From Orrella sp037026685 (GTDB taxonomy: Bacteria > Pseudomonadota > Gammaproteobacteria > Burkholderiales > Burkholderiaceae_B), in the NCBI RefSeq assembly GCF_037026685.1, contig NZ_JBANET010000004.1:124001-188000 (forward strand): a stretch of 64,000 nucleotides of DNA, written 5' to 3'. The notes below the pieces were generated by a model, which had not been told where the DNA came from, ran no database searches, and saw only the letters and a list, made by a program, of their open reading frames with translations. A program made the position numbers and the translations under genes. This document shows positions 16,691 through 25,595 of this stretch, piece after piece; the first letter of the stretch is position 1; each line of letters begins with the position of its first letter.

Positions 16691-16895
16691 CGGGTTCTCC
16701 TGTACAAGCCGCGGCATCAGCCGCTTGCCATCAGGCTACCCGGGCCGCCGCGGCCATGAAACCCGTTGCGCCGCTGCTTTGGTTACCAAGCGTAGGGCCG
16801 GACAGGACGGGCTGCGCGCCGGCCCGCCTTGCCGGCATGCGCACCGCCGCGTGCCACCCGCGTGCGCCTAGGGGTAGCGTCCCGTTACCAGCGGA

Positions 16896-18161
16896 TCAGA
16901 ATCGCGAGGAAACCTGCACGCCGACGATATGGCCGCGGCTGCGATACTCGCCAGCGATGCGGCCCTTGCCCACGGGGTCGTGCGCGTTATCGATGCGCGT
17001 GTCGTCCAGGTACAGGTAGGTGTAGCCCAGGTCGATGGCGGTGTTGGCGCTGGGCTGGAACTGCACCCCCGTGGAGAACCACCAGCGGTCGTTGTCCGGC
17101 AGCGAGGTGGGGCGGTCGCTGGCCTTGTGCACCGGCGATTGGTCCCATGCCAGGCCGAACTTGAGCTTCCAGGCCGGGCTGAGCCTGTAGTTGGCGCCCA
17201 GGGCGATGCGCCAGGTGTCGCGAAAGTCCAGCTTGAGCGTGTCGCCCGGCAGCGGCGCACCGTTGCGGATGTCCAGTTCGGGAATGCTGCTCCAGCCGGT
17301 CCAGGAGACATCGGCCAGCAGTTCCCAGCGGCTGTCCAGCCGATGAAAGGCGCTGAGCACCACCGTATCGGGCAGGTCGACATCGGCGCGCGCATCCACC
17401 TTGGCCACGCCATCGACGGTGGTGTGGCCCTTGGCCGAATGCTTGATCTTGGATCGGTACGACAGCCCCAGCCGGGTGGCCTCGGTGGGCTGGAACATCA
17501 CCCCGGCATTCCAGCCCCAGGCGTCGCCGTCCATGTCCACCAGCGCCTTGCTGGTCACGCCGGGCGCGACCACTGCGCGCCGCGTGTATTCGGCGTCGAT
17601 GCGCTGGTAGTTCAGGCCCGCGCCCACCGACCATCGCTCGTTGACGCGGTAGGCTACCGACGGATTGATGTTGATGGTGACGATCTCGAACTTGTTTGAA
17701 TGGAATTCGCCCATCCAGCCGCCGTCGTAGTCGGTCATCAGCCCGAAGGGCGCGCCCAGGCCCACGCCCAGGCTCCAGCGCTCGTTCACGCGCCAGGCCA
17801 GGTAGGCGTTGGGCACCATGCCCCAGCTGCCGACGTCACCGCCGTTGTGGGCGCCGGCCAGGCTGGCGGGCGCGGCCAGCGGCGCGGCGCTGCGGCCGTT
17901 GTCGCGGAACTTGAAGGAGGGCTTGATCGCATTCAGGCCGGCCGACACCGACAGCCCGTCCAGGTAGCTCATGCCGGCCGGGTTGTAGTAGATGGTGCTG
18001 GCGTTCTCGGCGATGGCGGCCGAACCGGCGTAGGCGTTGCCCAGGCCGCTGGCGTTTTGCTCGAGCAGCTGAAAGCCGGCGGCCTGCGCGGACCCTGCGC
18101 CGGCCCCCAGGGCAAGCAGGGACAGGGACAAGGGATACAGCAATGCGTGGCGTGTTCTCAT
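16896..18161 (-). CDS. FadL/OmpP1-family outer membrane porin for long-chain fatty acids
   Basis: A 421-residue outer-membrane beta-barrel. It has a signal peptide of about 28 residues (ending SAQA), then the FadL hatch signature NASGLGNAYAGSAA and the NPAGM motif, and it ends with Phe (QVSSRF) as expected for BAM insertion. FadL proteins import long-chain fatty acids or hydrophobic aromatics. The ATG used has GGAGGAGG upstream. It lies just 51 bp after the bifunctional beta-oxidation gene, consistent with an operon thiolase, hydratase/dehydrogenase, FadL that both imports and degrades fatty acids. Confidence 0.94.
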   Translation of the reverse strand: MRTRHALLYPLSLSLLALGAGAGSAQAAGFQLLEQNASGLGNAYAGSAAIAENASTIYYNPAGMSYLDGLSVSAGLNAIKPSFKFRDNGRSAAPLAAPASLAGAHNGGDVGSWGMVPNAYLAWRVNERWSLGVGLGAPFGLMTDYDGGWMGEFHSNKFEIVTININPSVAYRVNERWSVGAGLNYQRIDAEYTRRAVVAPGVTSKALVDMDGDAWGWNAGVMFQPTEATRLGLSYRSKIKHSAKGHTTVDGVAKVDARADVDLPDTVVLSAFHRLDSRWELLADVSWTGWSSIPELDIRNGAPLPGDTLKLDFRDTWRIALGANYRLSPAWKLKFGLAWDQSPVHKASDRPTSLPDNDRWWFSTGVQFQPSANTAIDLGYTYLYLDDTRIDNAHDPVGKGRIAGEYRSRGHIVGVQVSSRF

Positions 18162-18212
18162 TGGAATGGTCCTCCTCCGTGGGGCTGCAAGCATACGCCA
18201 TGGCAGGCCGGG

Positions 18213-20150
18213 CTAACCGTGGCTGCGCGCGTAGTGCAGGGGGCCGCCGCGAAAGGGCGCAAAACCGGTGCCGAAGATGACGCCCGCATCGGCCAGGTCC
18301 TCGTCGGCGACCACCCCCTGGCGGACCTGTTCGCGGGTCTGCGCAATCAGCGGGGCCAGCAGGCGCTGGGCCAGCCCGGGCGGGGCGGGGTGGCCCGCGC
18401 CGCGCTGCGGCTTGCCGTCCTCCCAGATGTAGAAACCCTTGCCGCTCTTGCGGCCGAGCTTGCCGCCGCTGGTCAGCCGCTGCAGGCAGCCCGGCACCTG
18501 GGCGCCGCCCGAGAGCTGGCGCCCGGCCGCCAGGACGATGTCCAGGCCCACGGTGTCGGCCAGCTCCAGCGGGCCCATGGGCATGCCGAAGGCCACCATG
18601 GCCGCGTCGACCGTGGCCGGGTCCAGTCCTTCGTCCACGCAGCGCATGGCCTCCAGCATGTAGGGCGCCAGCACTGCGTTGACCAGGAATCCCGGTGCGC
18701 TTCTGACCGGCAGCGCCAGCTTGTCGATGCGCGCGACAAAGGCCATGGCGCGCGCGTGCGCCTGCGGATCGGTGGCGGCGTCGTGCACCACCTCGACCAA
18801 TGGCATCTGCGCCACCGGGTTGAAGAAATGGATGCCCACCAGCCGCCCGGGCCGCGCCAGGCCGCTGGCCAGGTCGGCGAGCATCAGGCTGGAAGTGTTG
18901 GTGGCCAGCAGGGCGCTGGGCGACAGGCGCGGCTCGATCTGCGCATACAACGCTTGCTTGGCTTGCAGGTTCTCGCTGATGGCTTCGATGACCAGCCCGG
19001 CCCGCGCGATGCCCCAGCCTTGCGGATCGGGGACCAGCCGGTCGCCGGCGGCGCGCCGGGCCCGCGCATCGCGCTTGAACTTGCGCGCGAAAAGCTGGCT
19101 GGCCCGCGCCATGGCCCAGGCCAGCCGCTCGGGATCCTGGTCCTGCAGCGTCACGGCCAGGCCCTGGAAGGCGCACCACGCGGCGATGTCCGCGCCCATG
19201 ACGCCGGCCCCGACCACGTGCACGTGGTCGATGGGTTCGCCCTGCGCCTGGCGCTCGCCGCGCAGGCGCTCGCGCAGCCGGAACACGCGCATGAGATTGC
19301 GCGCGGTGTCCGAGGCGACCAGGCTTTCGATCATGGCCGGCGCGGCCAGGGCGTTGCCGCCATGCCGGGACCAGATATCCAGGATGGCGCGCGGCGCCGG
19401 ATAGTGGCCGTGGGGATCCCTGGCCTGCACGGTCTTGCGCGCGCGCTCGGCCACCCAGCGCTTGAGCGGCCACAAGTCCAGCAGCGCCAGGTGGGGGGCG
19501 GGCTTATGGCGCGCCGGCCGCTGGGCCAGCATATGCCGGGCCGTGGCCTGCATGACCCGGGGCGGCACCGCGTGCTCGACCAGGCCCAGGGCCTTGGCGC
19601 GGCGCGCGTCCACCGTCTTGCCGGTCAGCATCAGGTCCAGCGCGGCGGGCGGTCCGATGAGCGCGGGCAGGCGGCGCATGCCGCCCCAGCCCGGGAAGAT
19701 GCCCAGCATCACTTCGGGCAGGCCCAGCCGGGTGGCCGGCTCGTCCACTGCGATGCGCCAGCGGCAGGCCAGCGCCAGTTCGAGTCCGCCGCCCAGGCAG
19801 TGGCCGCGTATCAGTGCCAGCGTGGGATAGGGCACGCCCGCCAGGCGCTTGAAGAGGTTCCAGCCGCTGGCCACCAGCCGGCGCGCATCCTCGGGGCCTT
19901 GCAGCTGCCCGAATTCGTCGATGTCGGCGCCGACGATGAAGCTGCCGGCCTTGCCTGAACGGATCACCAGGCCCTTGGGCGGCTGGCGCTCGTAGCTGTC
20001 CAGCACCTGGGCCAGCTCCTGCAGCACGGCCTGCGAAAGCACGTTGACCTTGGCACCCGGGCTATCGAGCGTGAGCCAGGCGATGCCTTGCTCGTCGGTC
20101 TGGCTATGCCAGTGGGTAAGGGTATGCGTGGGTTGCGTGCCGGGTGTCAT
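18213..20150 (-). CDS. Bifunctional enoyl-CoA hydratase / 3-hydroxyacyl-CoA dehydrogenase (FadJ/FadB type)
   Basis: A 645-residue multifunctional beta-oxidation enzyme. The N-terminal crotonase domain (about 1-200) shows the oxyanion and catalytic motifs GHCLGGGLELALAC and PEVMLGIFPGWGG with both Glu residues. The NAD-binding domain starts near residue 317 (VHVVGAGVMGADIAAW), with HFFNPVAQMPLVEVV and two C-terminal helical domains, the second ending near GTGFAPFRGGPLHYA. It is shorter than E. coli FadB (about 729). The start overlaps the thiolase stop by ATGA, the usual pairing for the trifunctional complex. Confidence 0.94.
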   Translation of the reverse strand: MTPGTQPTHTLTHWHSQTDEQGIAWLTLDSPGAKVNVLSQAVLQELAQVLDSYERQPPKGLVIRSGKAGSFIVGADIDEFGQLQGPEDARRLVASGWNLFKRLAGVPYPTLALIRGHCLGGGLELALACRWRIAVDEPATRLGLPEVMLGIFPGWGGMRRLPALIGPPAALDLMLTGKTVDARRAKALGLVEHAVPPRVMQATARHMLAQRPARHKPAPHLALLDLWPLKRWVAERARKTVQARDPHGHYPAPRAILDIWSRHGGNALAAPAMIESLVASDTARNLMRVFRLRERLRGERQAQGEPIDHVHVVGAGVMGADIAAWCAFQGLAVTLQDQDPERLAWAMARASQLFARKFKRDARARRAAGDRLVPDPQGWGIARAGLVIEAISENLQAKQALYAQIEPRLSPSALLATNTSSLMLADLASGLARPGRLVGIHFFNPVAQMPLVEVVHDAATDPQAHARAMAFVARIDKLALPVRSAPGFLVNAVLAPYMLEAMRCVDEGLDPATVDAAMVAFGMPMGPLELADTVGLDIVLAAGRQLSGGAQVPGCLQRLTSGGKLGRKSGKGFYIWEDGKPQRGAGHPAPPGLAQRLLAPLIAQTREQVRQGVVADEDLADAGVIFGTGFAPFRGGPLHYARSHG

Positions 20151-21445
20151 TTGTCCGCCTCCGGCGCCAGGGTTTCGACCAGCATGGCGCCGCCTTGGCC
20201 GCCGCCGATGCAGATGGCGGCCACCCCGCGCTTGAGGCCGCGTTCGCGCAGCGCCTGCAGCAGGTGCAGGACGATGCGCGCGCCCGAGGCCCCGACCGGG
20301 TGGCCCAGTGCGATGGCGCCGCCATCGACGTTCAGGCGCGCCATGTCCAGCGCGCCCCAGGCCGGCGTGCCCAGGTTCTCGCGGCAGTACTGCTCGTCCT
20401 GCCAGGCGGCCGCGCAGGCCAGCACCTGGGCCGCGAAGGCCTCGTTGATTTCCCACAAGTCGGGGTCGTTCAGGCCCAGGCCCTGGCGCTGCAGCAGCGG
20501 CGTGGCGGCATGCACCGGGCCCAGGCCCATTTGCGCCGGATCCAGCGAGGCCCAATGGACGTCGAGGATGCGCCCGAGCGGCCGCAACCCCCATTTCCGG
20601 ACCGCGGCGGCGCTGGCCAGCACCAGCACGGCCGCGCCGTCGGTGACCTGCGAACTGTTGCCGGCGGTGACATTGCCGGCGGGCTTGTCGAACACCGCCT
20701 TGAGCTTGGCCAGCTTGTCCGGGCTGGAATCTTCGCGGATGCCGTCGTCCTGGCCATGGATGCCGCCTTGCGCATCGACCAGCGGCACGATCTCGCGCAG
20801 GCGATCCTCGCGGCGGGCGGCGGCGGCGCGCAGATGGCTGCGCACCGCGTATTCGTCCATCTGCGCGCGCGTGATGCCGAAGCGCCATGCCAGGTTCTCG
20901 GCGGTCTGCCCCATGGACAGGCCGACGACCGGATCGGTCAGGCCCTTGACCAGCCCGATGACGGGCGCGAGCATGCCCAGGCGCAGGCGCTTGAGCTGCG
21001 CCAGCTTCTGTCCCGCGCCGCGGGCGCTGTACCAGCCGCCCAGCCAGCGCGCCATCTCGTCGGAGAACAGCAGGGGCGCGCGCGACAGGGCATCGGTGCC
21101 GCCGGCCAGCACCAAGTGCGAGCGGCCCAGTTGTATGTTGGCGATGGCGCTGTCCAGCGCCTGCATGCCCGAGGCGCAGTTGCGCATGACCGTCCAGCCC
21201 GGCACGCGGTGGCCGCAGCCGGCGCGCAGCGCCACGACGCGGCCGATGTTGGTCTCGTCGGGAGAGGGCGCCGCGCACCCCAGTATCACTTCGTCCAGGT
21301 CGCCGGGCCGAAAGGGCTGGCGCAGCAAGAGGCTGCGGCTGGCCTGCACGGCGAGGTCCGATGCCGAGAAAGGCCCCGGCTCGCTACGCGCTTTCAGGAA
21401 CGGCGTTCTGGCGCCATCGACCACGTAGACAGGTTCAAAGGGCAT
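20147..21445 (-). CDS. Acetyl-CoA acyltransferase (thiolase, FadI type)
   Basis: A 432-residue thiolase that cleaves 3-ketoacyl-CoA in the last beta-oxidation step. The acyl-accepting Cys is in MRNCASGMQALDSA, the conserved NEAFA is present, the His is in ALGHPVGASGARI and the second Cys is in CIGGGQGG. Length and partner gene match the FadI branch (longer loop than FadA). The long open frame upstream of MPFEPVYVVDGARTPF is not family-like, so this ATG is chosen. It is the first gene of the fatty-acid operon. Its promoter must lie in the unusual 1.07-kb region upstream. Confidence 0.94.
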   Translation of the reverse strand: MPFEPVYVVDGARTPFLKARSEPGPFSASDLAVQASRSLLLRQPFRPGDLDEVILGCAAPSPDETNIGRVVALRAGCGHRVPGWTVMRNCASGMQALDSAIANIQLGRSHLVLAGGTDALSRAPLLFSDEMARWLGGWYSARGAGQKLAQLKRLRLGMLAPVIGLVKGLTDPVVGLSMGQTAENLAWRFGITRAQMDEYAVRSHLRAAAARREDRLREIVPLVDAQGGIHGQDDGIREDSSPDKLAKLKAVFDKPAGNVTAGNSSQVTDGAAVLVLASAAAVRKWGLRPLGRILDVHWASLDPAQMGLGPVHAATPLLQRQGLGLNDPDLWEINEAFAAQVLACAAAWQDEQYCRENLGTPAWGALDMARLNVDGGAIALGHPVGASGARIVLHLLQALRERGLKRGVAAICIGGGQGGAMLVETLAPEADK

Positions 21446-21682
21446 GAGCAGGTTCTCGAGGCAACGCGGGAACGGCCCGCCGGGCGATGCTGTGATTCTG
21501 CGGGAGGTGGGCGGGCTTGTGCAAGCAGGGTTTATGCCGGGGGGCATTGATTGGGTTGGGGCAGGGGCGTTTGGATGCGTTCGTTTGAAGTCCGTTTGAA
21601 CACGTCCGCCGAGTCCGGTCGGGGCGTCGGGCGATGCCGTCGCCGTGCGGCGCGTTCGCGCCGCGCCCGGCGCCAGAAATCG

Positions 21683-21904
21683 CGCCCGCCACCCCGCCCG
21701 GCCTCGGCGGACTGCGTAGTCTGGGCTTGGTCCGGCGCTGGGGCCGGAGTCGTTCTTGCCTGCTTGCCCCACGGCGCTTGAAAAGAGAAAGATCTTGCAG
21801 GGCCGCTCAAGCGGGGCGCGCAGGCGCCCCTTCTTTCGCATTCGACCGCGGATTTTGAGGGGGAGGGGCGGCGGGGTAGGGCGGAAGATTTCAGGGGCGG
21901 GGCG
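21683..21904 (+). repeat. Inverted repeat, left arm
   Basis: Contains, in order, four blocks shared with the right arm: a 21-bp GC-rich block (21683-21703), TTCTTGCCTGCTTGCCCCAC (21753-21772), a block starting TTGAAAAGAGAAAGATCTTG (21778-21798) and a 61-bp block (21844-21904) matching at roughly 84%. Between the third and fourth lies a hairpin with 7-bp stem GGGGCGC/GCGCCCC and loop GCAG (21813-21830). Confidence 0.8.
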
Positions 21905-22036
21905 CAGGTGCTGGGTGACACTCGCCCCGCATGGGAGGTCTGCCGTGCTTGCAGGCAGCCCCTGGCACAGAAGTTGGAGCTTATCGGTGTTATCCAACGT
22001 TGCGGCGTGTCGTCAGTGCCGCTGCCACCCCGGAGT

Positions 22037-22146
22037 CTGCCAGCGTATCAGCGTAGCTTTCTCGGTAGGCTCTGCCAGTGTTCCAGCGTAGGGGCGGGTT
22101 GTCGGCGTCATCAGCGCAGCGGCCAGGCCAGCGTCATCAGCGTAGC
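22037..22146 (+). repeat. Short degenerate direct repeats in the spacer
   Basis: Four imperfect copies of a CCAGCGTCATCAGCGTAGC-like unit: 22037-22057, 22072-22092, 22104-22120 and 22128-22146. Spacing is irregular (about 24-35 bp), so this is not a CRISPR array. Confidence 0.5.
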
Positions 22147-22208
22147 GACCAGATCGCCTTTATCCCTTCCGCCCCGAGGCGTGCCAGCGGCTTCACACCC
22201 AACGCGTC

Positions 22209-22434
22209 CGCCCCAGCCTTGAAATCTTCGGGCCTGCCCCGCTGCCCCTACCCCTCAAAATCAGCGGTCGGAATGTTCGCCAGGGGTTGCCTGCGCAACC
22301 CCTGGCGAACGGCCTCGCAAGATCTTTCTCTTTTCAACGGGTGTGGGGCAAGCAGGCAAGAAGAACCAAGCCGCCCGGCGGTGGCGCAATCACACGACTC
22401 AGAAGGCCGGCGGGGCCGGGCGGGGTGGCGGGCG
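22209..22434 (-). repeat. Inverted repeat, right arm
   Basis: Reverse-complement copy of the left arm with the same four blocks in the same order and nearly the same spacing; three blocks are identical over 20-21 bp. The internal hairpin here is a perfect 15-bp stem with a 4-bp loop (22276-22309). Read in the repeat's own direction, the loop is again GCAG while most stem bases differ from the left arm. Confidence 0.8.
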
Positions 22435-22520
22435 AGCATGAGCCCGACGCCTCGACCGGCCCCGCCGGCCGTCAAGCAAGCAATATCAACCAGGCCTCAC
22501 AAAAAAACCAACGCCGCCCC

Positions 22521-23186
22521 TTACCGCACTGCCCGCAACAAATACCCCAACCCCCGCAACGTCACAATCTCCACCCCATGCGGCTGCAGCTTCTTGCGCA
22601 GCCGATGCACGATGACCTCCACGAATTCGGTCTGCGCCTGCGTATCGCCGGGATAGGCCTGGTTGAACAGCGCGCTTTTGGATACGGCCTGGCCTGGGCG
22701 GTCCATCAGGGCGCGCAGCACGCCGGCCTCGCGCGGGCCCAGGTCCAGCGGTGCGTCATCGCCGAAGAAGGCGCCGGTGTCCGGATCCATGCGCAGCCGC
22801 CCGCAGCGGATGTGTTCGTTGGCCTGCATGCCGCGGCGTCCCAGCGCTCGCAGGCGGGCCTCCAGTTCGCCCAGGTCGAAGGGCTTGCCCAGGTAGTCGT
22901 CCGCCCCGGCATTCAGGCCGCTGATGCGATCGCCCACCGCCCCGCGGGCGGTCAGCACGAGGATGGGAGTGTGGATGTTCAGCGTGCGGGTGCGATGCAG
23001 CACGTGCAGGCCGTCCAGGCCGGGGATGCCCAGGTCCAGCACGATGGCGTCGCTGCGCTGCTCGCGTATCTTGCTCAGGGCCGTATGGCCGTCCAGGCAC
23101 AGCGTGATCTGAAAGCCTCGCCGGCTTAGCGCGCGCGAGATGGCGGCGGACATGTCCAGGTCGTCTTCGATCAGAAGGATGCGCAT
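22521..23186 (-). CDS. OmpR-family response regulator (orphan)
   Basis: A 221-residue two-component regulator. The receiver domain (1-120) has the acidic pocket ED8D9, phosphoacceptor Asp51 in IVLDLGIPG, the conserved Thr in LVLTARG and the Lys in LGKPFD. The C-terminal winged helix (about 128-220) ends with VEVIVHRLRKKL and TLRGLGYLL. No histidine kinase gene is adjacent in either direction, so the partner is encoded elsewhere or it accepts phosphate from several kinases. It lies downstream of the YeeE gene in the same direction with an 88-bp gap, so it may or may not share a transcript. Targets unknown. Confidence 0.93.
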   Translation of the reverse strand: MRILLIEDDLDMSAAISRALSRRGFQITLCLDGHTALSKIREQRSDAIVLDLGIPGLDGLHVLHRTRTLNIHTPILVLTARGAVGDRISGLNAGADDYLGKPFDLGELEARLRALGRRGMQANEHIRCGRLRMDPDTGAFFGDDAPLDLGPREAGVLRALMDRPGQAVSKSALFNQAYPGDTQAQTEFVEVIVHRLRKKLQPHGVEIVTLRGLGYLLRAVR

Positions 23187-23274
23187 GCGTGGAACCCTGT
23201 GGCGGGACGAGGGCCGATATCATAGGTTGCAGGGCATGGCAGAACTAAGACCTATCCTCCCGAGAATTGCCGCG

Positions 23275-24444
23275 TCAATGCTGGGCGCGGCCGCGCAGCG
23301 ACAGGCCCAGCCAGATGCCGGCCAGGCAGAACAGACCGAACAGCCATCCCGACAGCGCGCCGGCCATGATGCCCGAGAGCAGCGTGCCCACGGTGCAGCC
23401 CAGCGCCACCATCGCGCCCCAGCCCATCAATACGCCACCGGCCAGGTTGCGGGCGATCTCGCGCAGGCCTGGCGCGCGCGGCCGGAACTCGCCGGCCGCC
23501 AGGGCGCTGGCCCAGGCGCCGGCCACCAGCGCCAGCACGAACAGGCCGTTGTGCGACCACAGCGTCTGCTTGATGGCCGTGGCGCAGCCTGCAAAGCCAT
23601 CCAAGCCTTGCAGGCGGGCGGGCAGCCAGCCTTGCGCGGCGGCGGCCGTGCGGGCCAGGCTGCCCAGTTCGGCCGTCACGCCCAGCGGCGCGGCCCGCAG
23701 ATAGGCCAGCACGCCGATGAAACCAACCAGGATGCCGCCCACGTAGGCCGGCCAGCGGGGCCCCAGCAAGGCCTGCCGCAAGCCTGTCGGCGGCGGGGCT
23801 GCCTGCGGCTGGCCTGCGCGATGGCGCCTGAGCAGCCATGCCGCCAGCGCGCCCAACAGCAGCAATTGCAGCAGCGCCGAGCCGCCGTAGCCCAGGTGAT
23901 GCGGCAGCCACAGCACCGGGGCCTGCTGGATCGCGGCCAGGTAGAGGAAGTTCCAGCTGGCAAAGCCCAGCACGAAGCCCAGCCCCGCGCCGAGCAAGGC
24001 GAACGGCGAGGCCAGCGAGCCTTCGCCCAGGCGATACAGGTGCGCGCTGATGCACGAGCCCGATATCGCCATGCCCAGGCCGAAGACGGCCGCGCCCAGG
24101 GCCAGCACCCAGCTGACCGGCCCGATATGGGCGCCAGGCGGCAGCCTCGGGCTGGCCGGAATGGGCAGGAACGCGCCGAACAGCGCGTGATAGCCCAGCG
24201 TGCCCACGGCAAGCGCGGCCAGCAGGCCCAGCAGCCCGCGCGCGTCGTCGCCGTGCAGGAAGTCGCGCGTGATGCACAGGAAGCAGAAGCGCGACCGCTG
24301 CAGTACCGCGCCGAAGGCCGCGCCGCTTAGCAGCGAGAAGGCCAGCAGCCGGCCATCGCCGGGCTGCGCGGCCAGGTATCGGCTCCAGATAAAAACGGCC
24401 GCCACGAGCAGGGCGGCCGTTGTCCAGGCAAGCCGGCGCGGCAC
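23275..24444 (-). CDS. YeeE/YedE (TsuA-like) thiosulfate-type transporter
   Basis: A 389-residue inner-membrane protein with about ten helices. Conserved cysteine motifs of the YeeE/TsuA family are present: FCFLCITRDF, SGSCISAHLYR, GCATAIKQ and GCTVGTLLSG. TsuA imports thiosulfate by relaying it between such cysteines. The gene starts 1 bp after the end of the periplasmic rhodanese gene, and that pairing supports a role in sulfur uptake and transfer. A partner TusA-like protein is not seen. The transported species (thiosulfate or another sulfane-sulfur compound) is inferred. Confidence 0.9.
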   Translation of the reverse strand: MPRRLAWTTAALLVAAVFIWSRYLAAQPGDGRLLAFSLLSGAAFGAVLQRSRFCFLCITRDFLHGDDARGLLGLLAALAVGTLGYHALFGAFLPIPASPRLPPGAHIGPVSWVLALGAAVFGLGMAISGSCISAHLYRLGEGSLASPFALLGAGLGFVLGFASWNFLYLAAIQQAPVLWLPHHLGYGGSALLQLLLLGALAAWLLRRHRAGQPQAAPPPTGLRQALLGPRWPAYVGGILVGFIGVLAYLRAAPLGVTAELGSLARTAAAAQGWLPARLQGLDGFAGCATAIKQTLWSHNGLFVLALVAGAWASALAAGEFRPRAPGLREIARNLAGGVLMGWGAMVALGCTVGTLLSGIMAGALSGWLFGLFCLAGIWLGLSLRGRAQH

Positions 24445-24445
24445 G

Positions 24446-25372
24446 TCAGGTACGTCCCCACACGGTGCCGGCCGGATTGCTGATGGGCGCGCCCACGCTG
24501 TTGCCGTACTCGGTCCAGGAGCCGTCGTAGTTGCGCACGTCGTAGCCCAGCAGCTTGCTCAGCGCGAACCACGAATGGCTGGAGCGCTCGCCGATGCGGC
24601 AGTAGGTGATGATGGGCTTGCTGCCGTCCACCCCGACCGCCTGGTAGATGGCCTTGAGTTCGTCCACGGGCTTGAAGGTGCCGTCTTCGGCCACCAGCTT
24701 GCTCCAGGTTACGTTGACCGCGCCGGGCACGTGGCCGGCGCGCACGGCCAGCTCGGGGACGCCGTCGGGCGCGAAGATCCTGCCGTTGTACTCGTCGGCA
24801 GAGCGGATATCCACCAGCACCGCGTCCTGCTGCTTGCGCGCGACGGCCAGCACGTCGGCCAGGCGGGCGCGCAGCTGCGCGTTGGCCGGCTGCACCGTGA
24901 CGTTGCCGGGCTGATAGAGCTTGGCGTTGTTCGCAAGCGGCCGGCCTTCGGCTTCCCATTTCTTGCGTCCGCCATCGAGCAGCTTGACGTTCTGGATGCC
25001 GTAGATGTCGAAAATCCACGCGCCCCAGGCGGCGAACCAGTTGTTGGTGTCGCCGTACAGCACGGTGGTGGTGTCGGCATCGATGCCGCTTTGCCGCAGC
25101 AGGGCCTGGAATTGCTCGGGCGATGCGATGTCGCGGCTGACCGTGTCGACCAGGTCGGTGTGCCAGTTGTAGTTGACCGCGCCGGGGATGTGGCCGCGCT
25201 CGTACACGCCCGGGTTGACGCTGACCTCGACGATGCGCAGCTTGGGATCGTTCAGGTTCCGCTCCAGCCATTCGGTGGAGACCAGGTGCTGGCTGGGGGA
25301 GGCAAGGGCCAGCGGGGCGGCAAGGGCCGCCAGGGCGGCCGTGGCGGCCGCCAGCATATGACGCAGATTCAT
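24446..25372 (-). CDS. Periplasmic sulfurtransferase (tandem rhodanese)
   Basis: A 308-residue exported protein: signal peptide 1-25 (cleavage after ALAS), a first inactive rhodanese domain (about 28-150) and a second active one (about 170-300) with Cys258 in the loop CRIGERS. Rhodaneses transfer sulfane sulfur from thiosulfate or mercaptopyruvate; the loop here fits the thiosulfate type. The frame is open upstream but only this ATG gives a signal peptide. It sits immediately before the YeeE transporter gene, so the two are coupled, and it may generate or consume the sulfur species that the transporter moves. Confidence 0.92.
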   Translation of the reverse strand: MNLRHMLAAATAALAALAAPLALASPSQHLVSTEWLERNLNDPKLRIVEVSVNPGVYERGHIPGAVNYNWHTDLVDTVSRDIASPEQFQALLRQSGIDADTTTVLYGDTNNWFAAWGAWIFDIYGIQNVKLLDGGRKKWEAEGRPLANNAKLYQPGNVTVQPANAQLRARLADVLAVARKQQDAVLVDIRSADEYNGRIFAPDGVPELAVRAGHVPGAVNVTWSKLVAEDGTFKPVDELKAIYQAVGVDGSKPIITYCRIGERSSHSWFALSKLLGYDVRNYDGSWTEYGNSVGAPISNPAGTVWGRT

Positions 25373-25595
25373 GGTGTGCTCCGGTAGTGAGGATGTCTGC
25401 TCGTTTTCCCGACGAAGCGCCAAGATAGACAAGCGTTCAGCCTGCCGGAACGACATTCTGGCGATATGCTGATTACTCCAGCGCCAGGATGCGGGCGTGC
25501 CGCCAGCCCAGCGCCGCATCGTCCGGGCGCCGCGCCGGGCCCATGCCCCGGTGATATCATCCGGCGACGACCCGCCATCCAGACAGGACCGTCGC

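Larger units (their letters stand above)
21446..22520. other. Large noncoding region (1,075 bp) with a complex inverted repeat
   Basis: No convincing gene is present; the open frames on either strand are low-complexity and non-matching. The region holds two copies of a roughly 225-bp repeat in opposite orientation (21683-21904 and 22209-22434) around a 304-bp spacer with short degenerate direct repeats. It separates the thiolase promoter from the end of the response regulator gene. Confidence 0.75.

Noticed and set aside
17700..19958. 752-residue open frame on the plus strand
   Set aside because: Antisense to FadL and the beta-oxidation enzyme, both of which show clear catalytic motifs.
22037..22146. 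Possible CRISPR array
   Set aside because: Repeats are degenerate, spacing irregular and short, and no cas gene is present.
22078..22656. 192-codon open frame over the right repeat arm
   Set aside because: No ribosome site, overlaps the response regulator's 3' end; similarity to a frame over the left arm comes from the shared DNA repeat.
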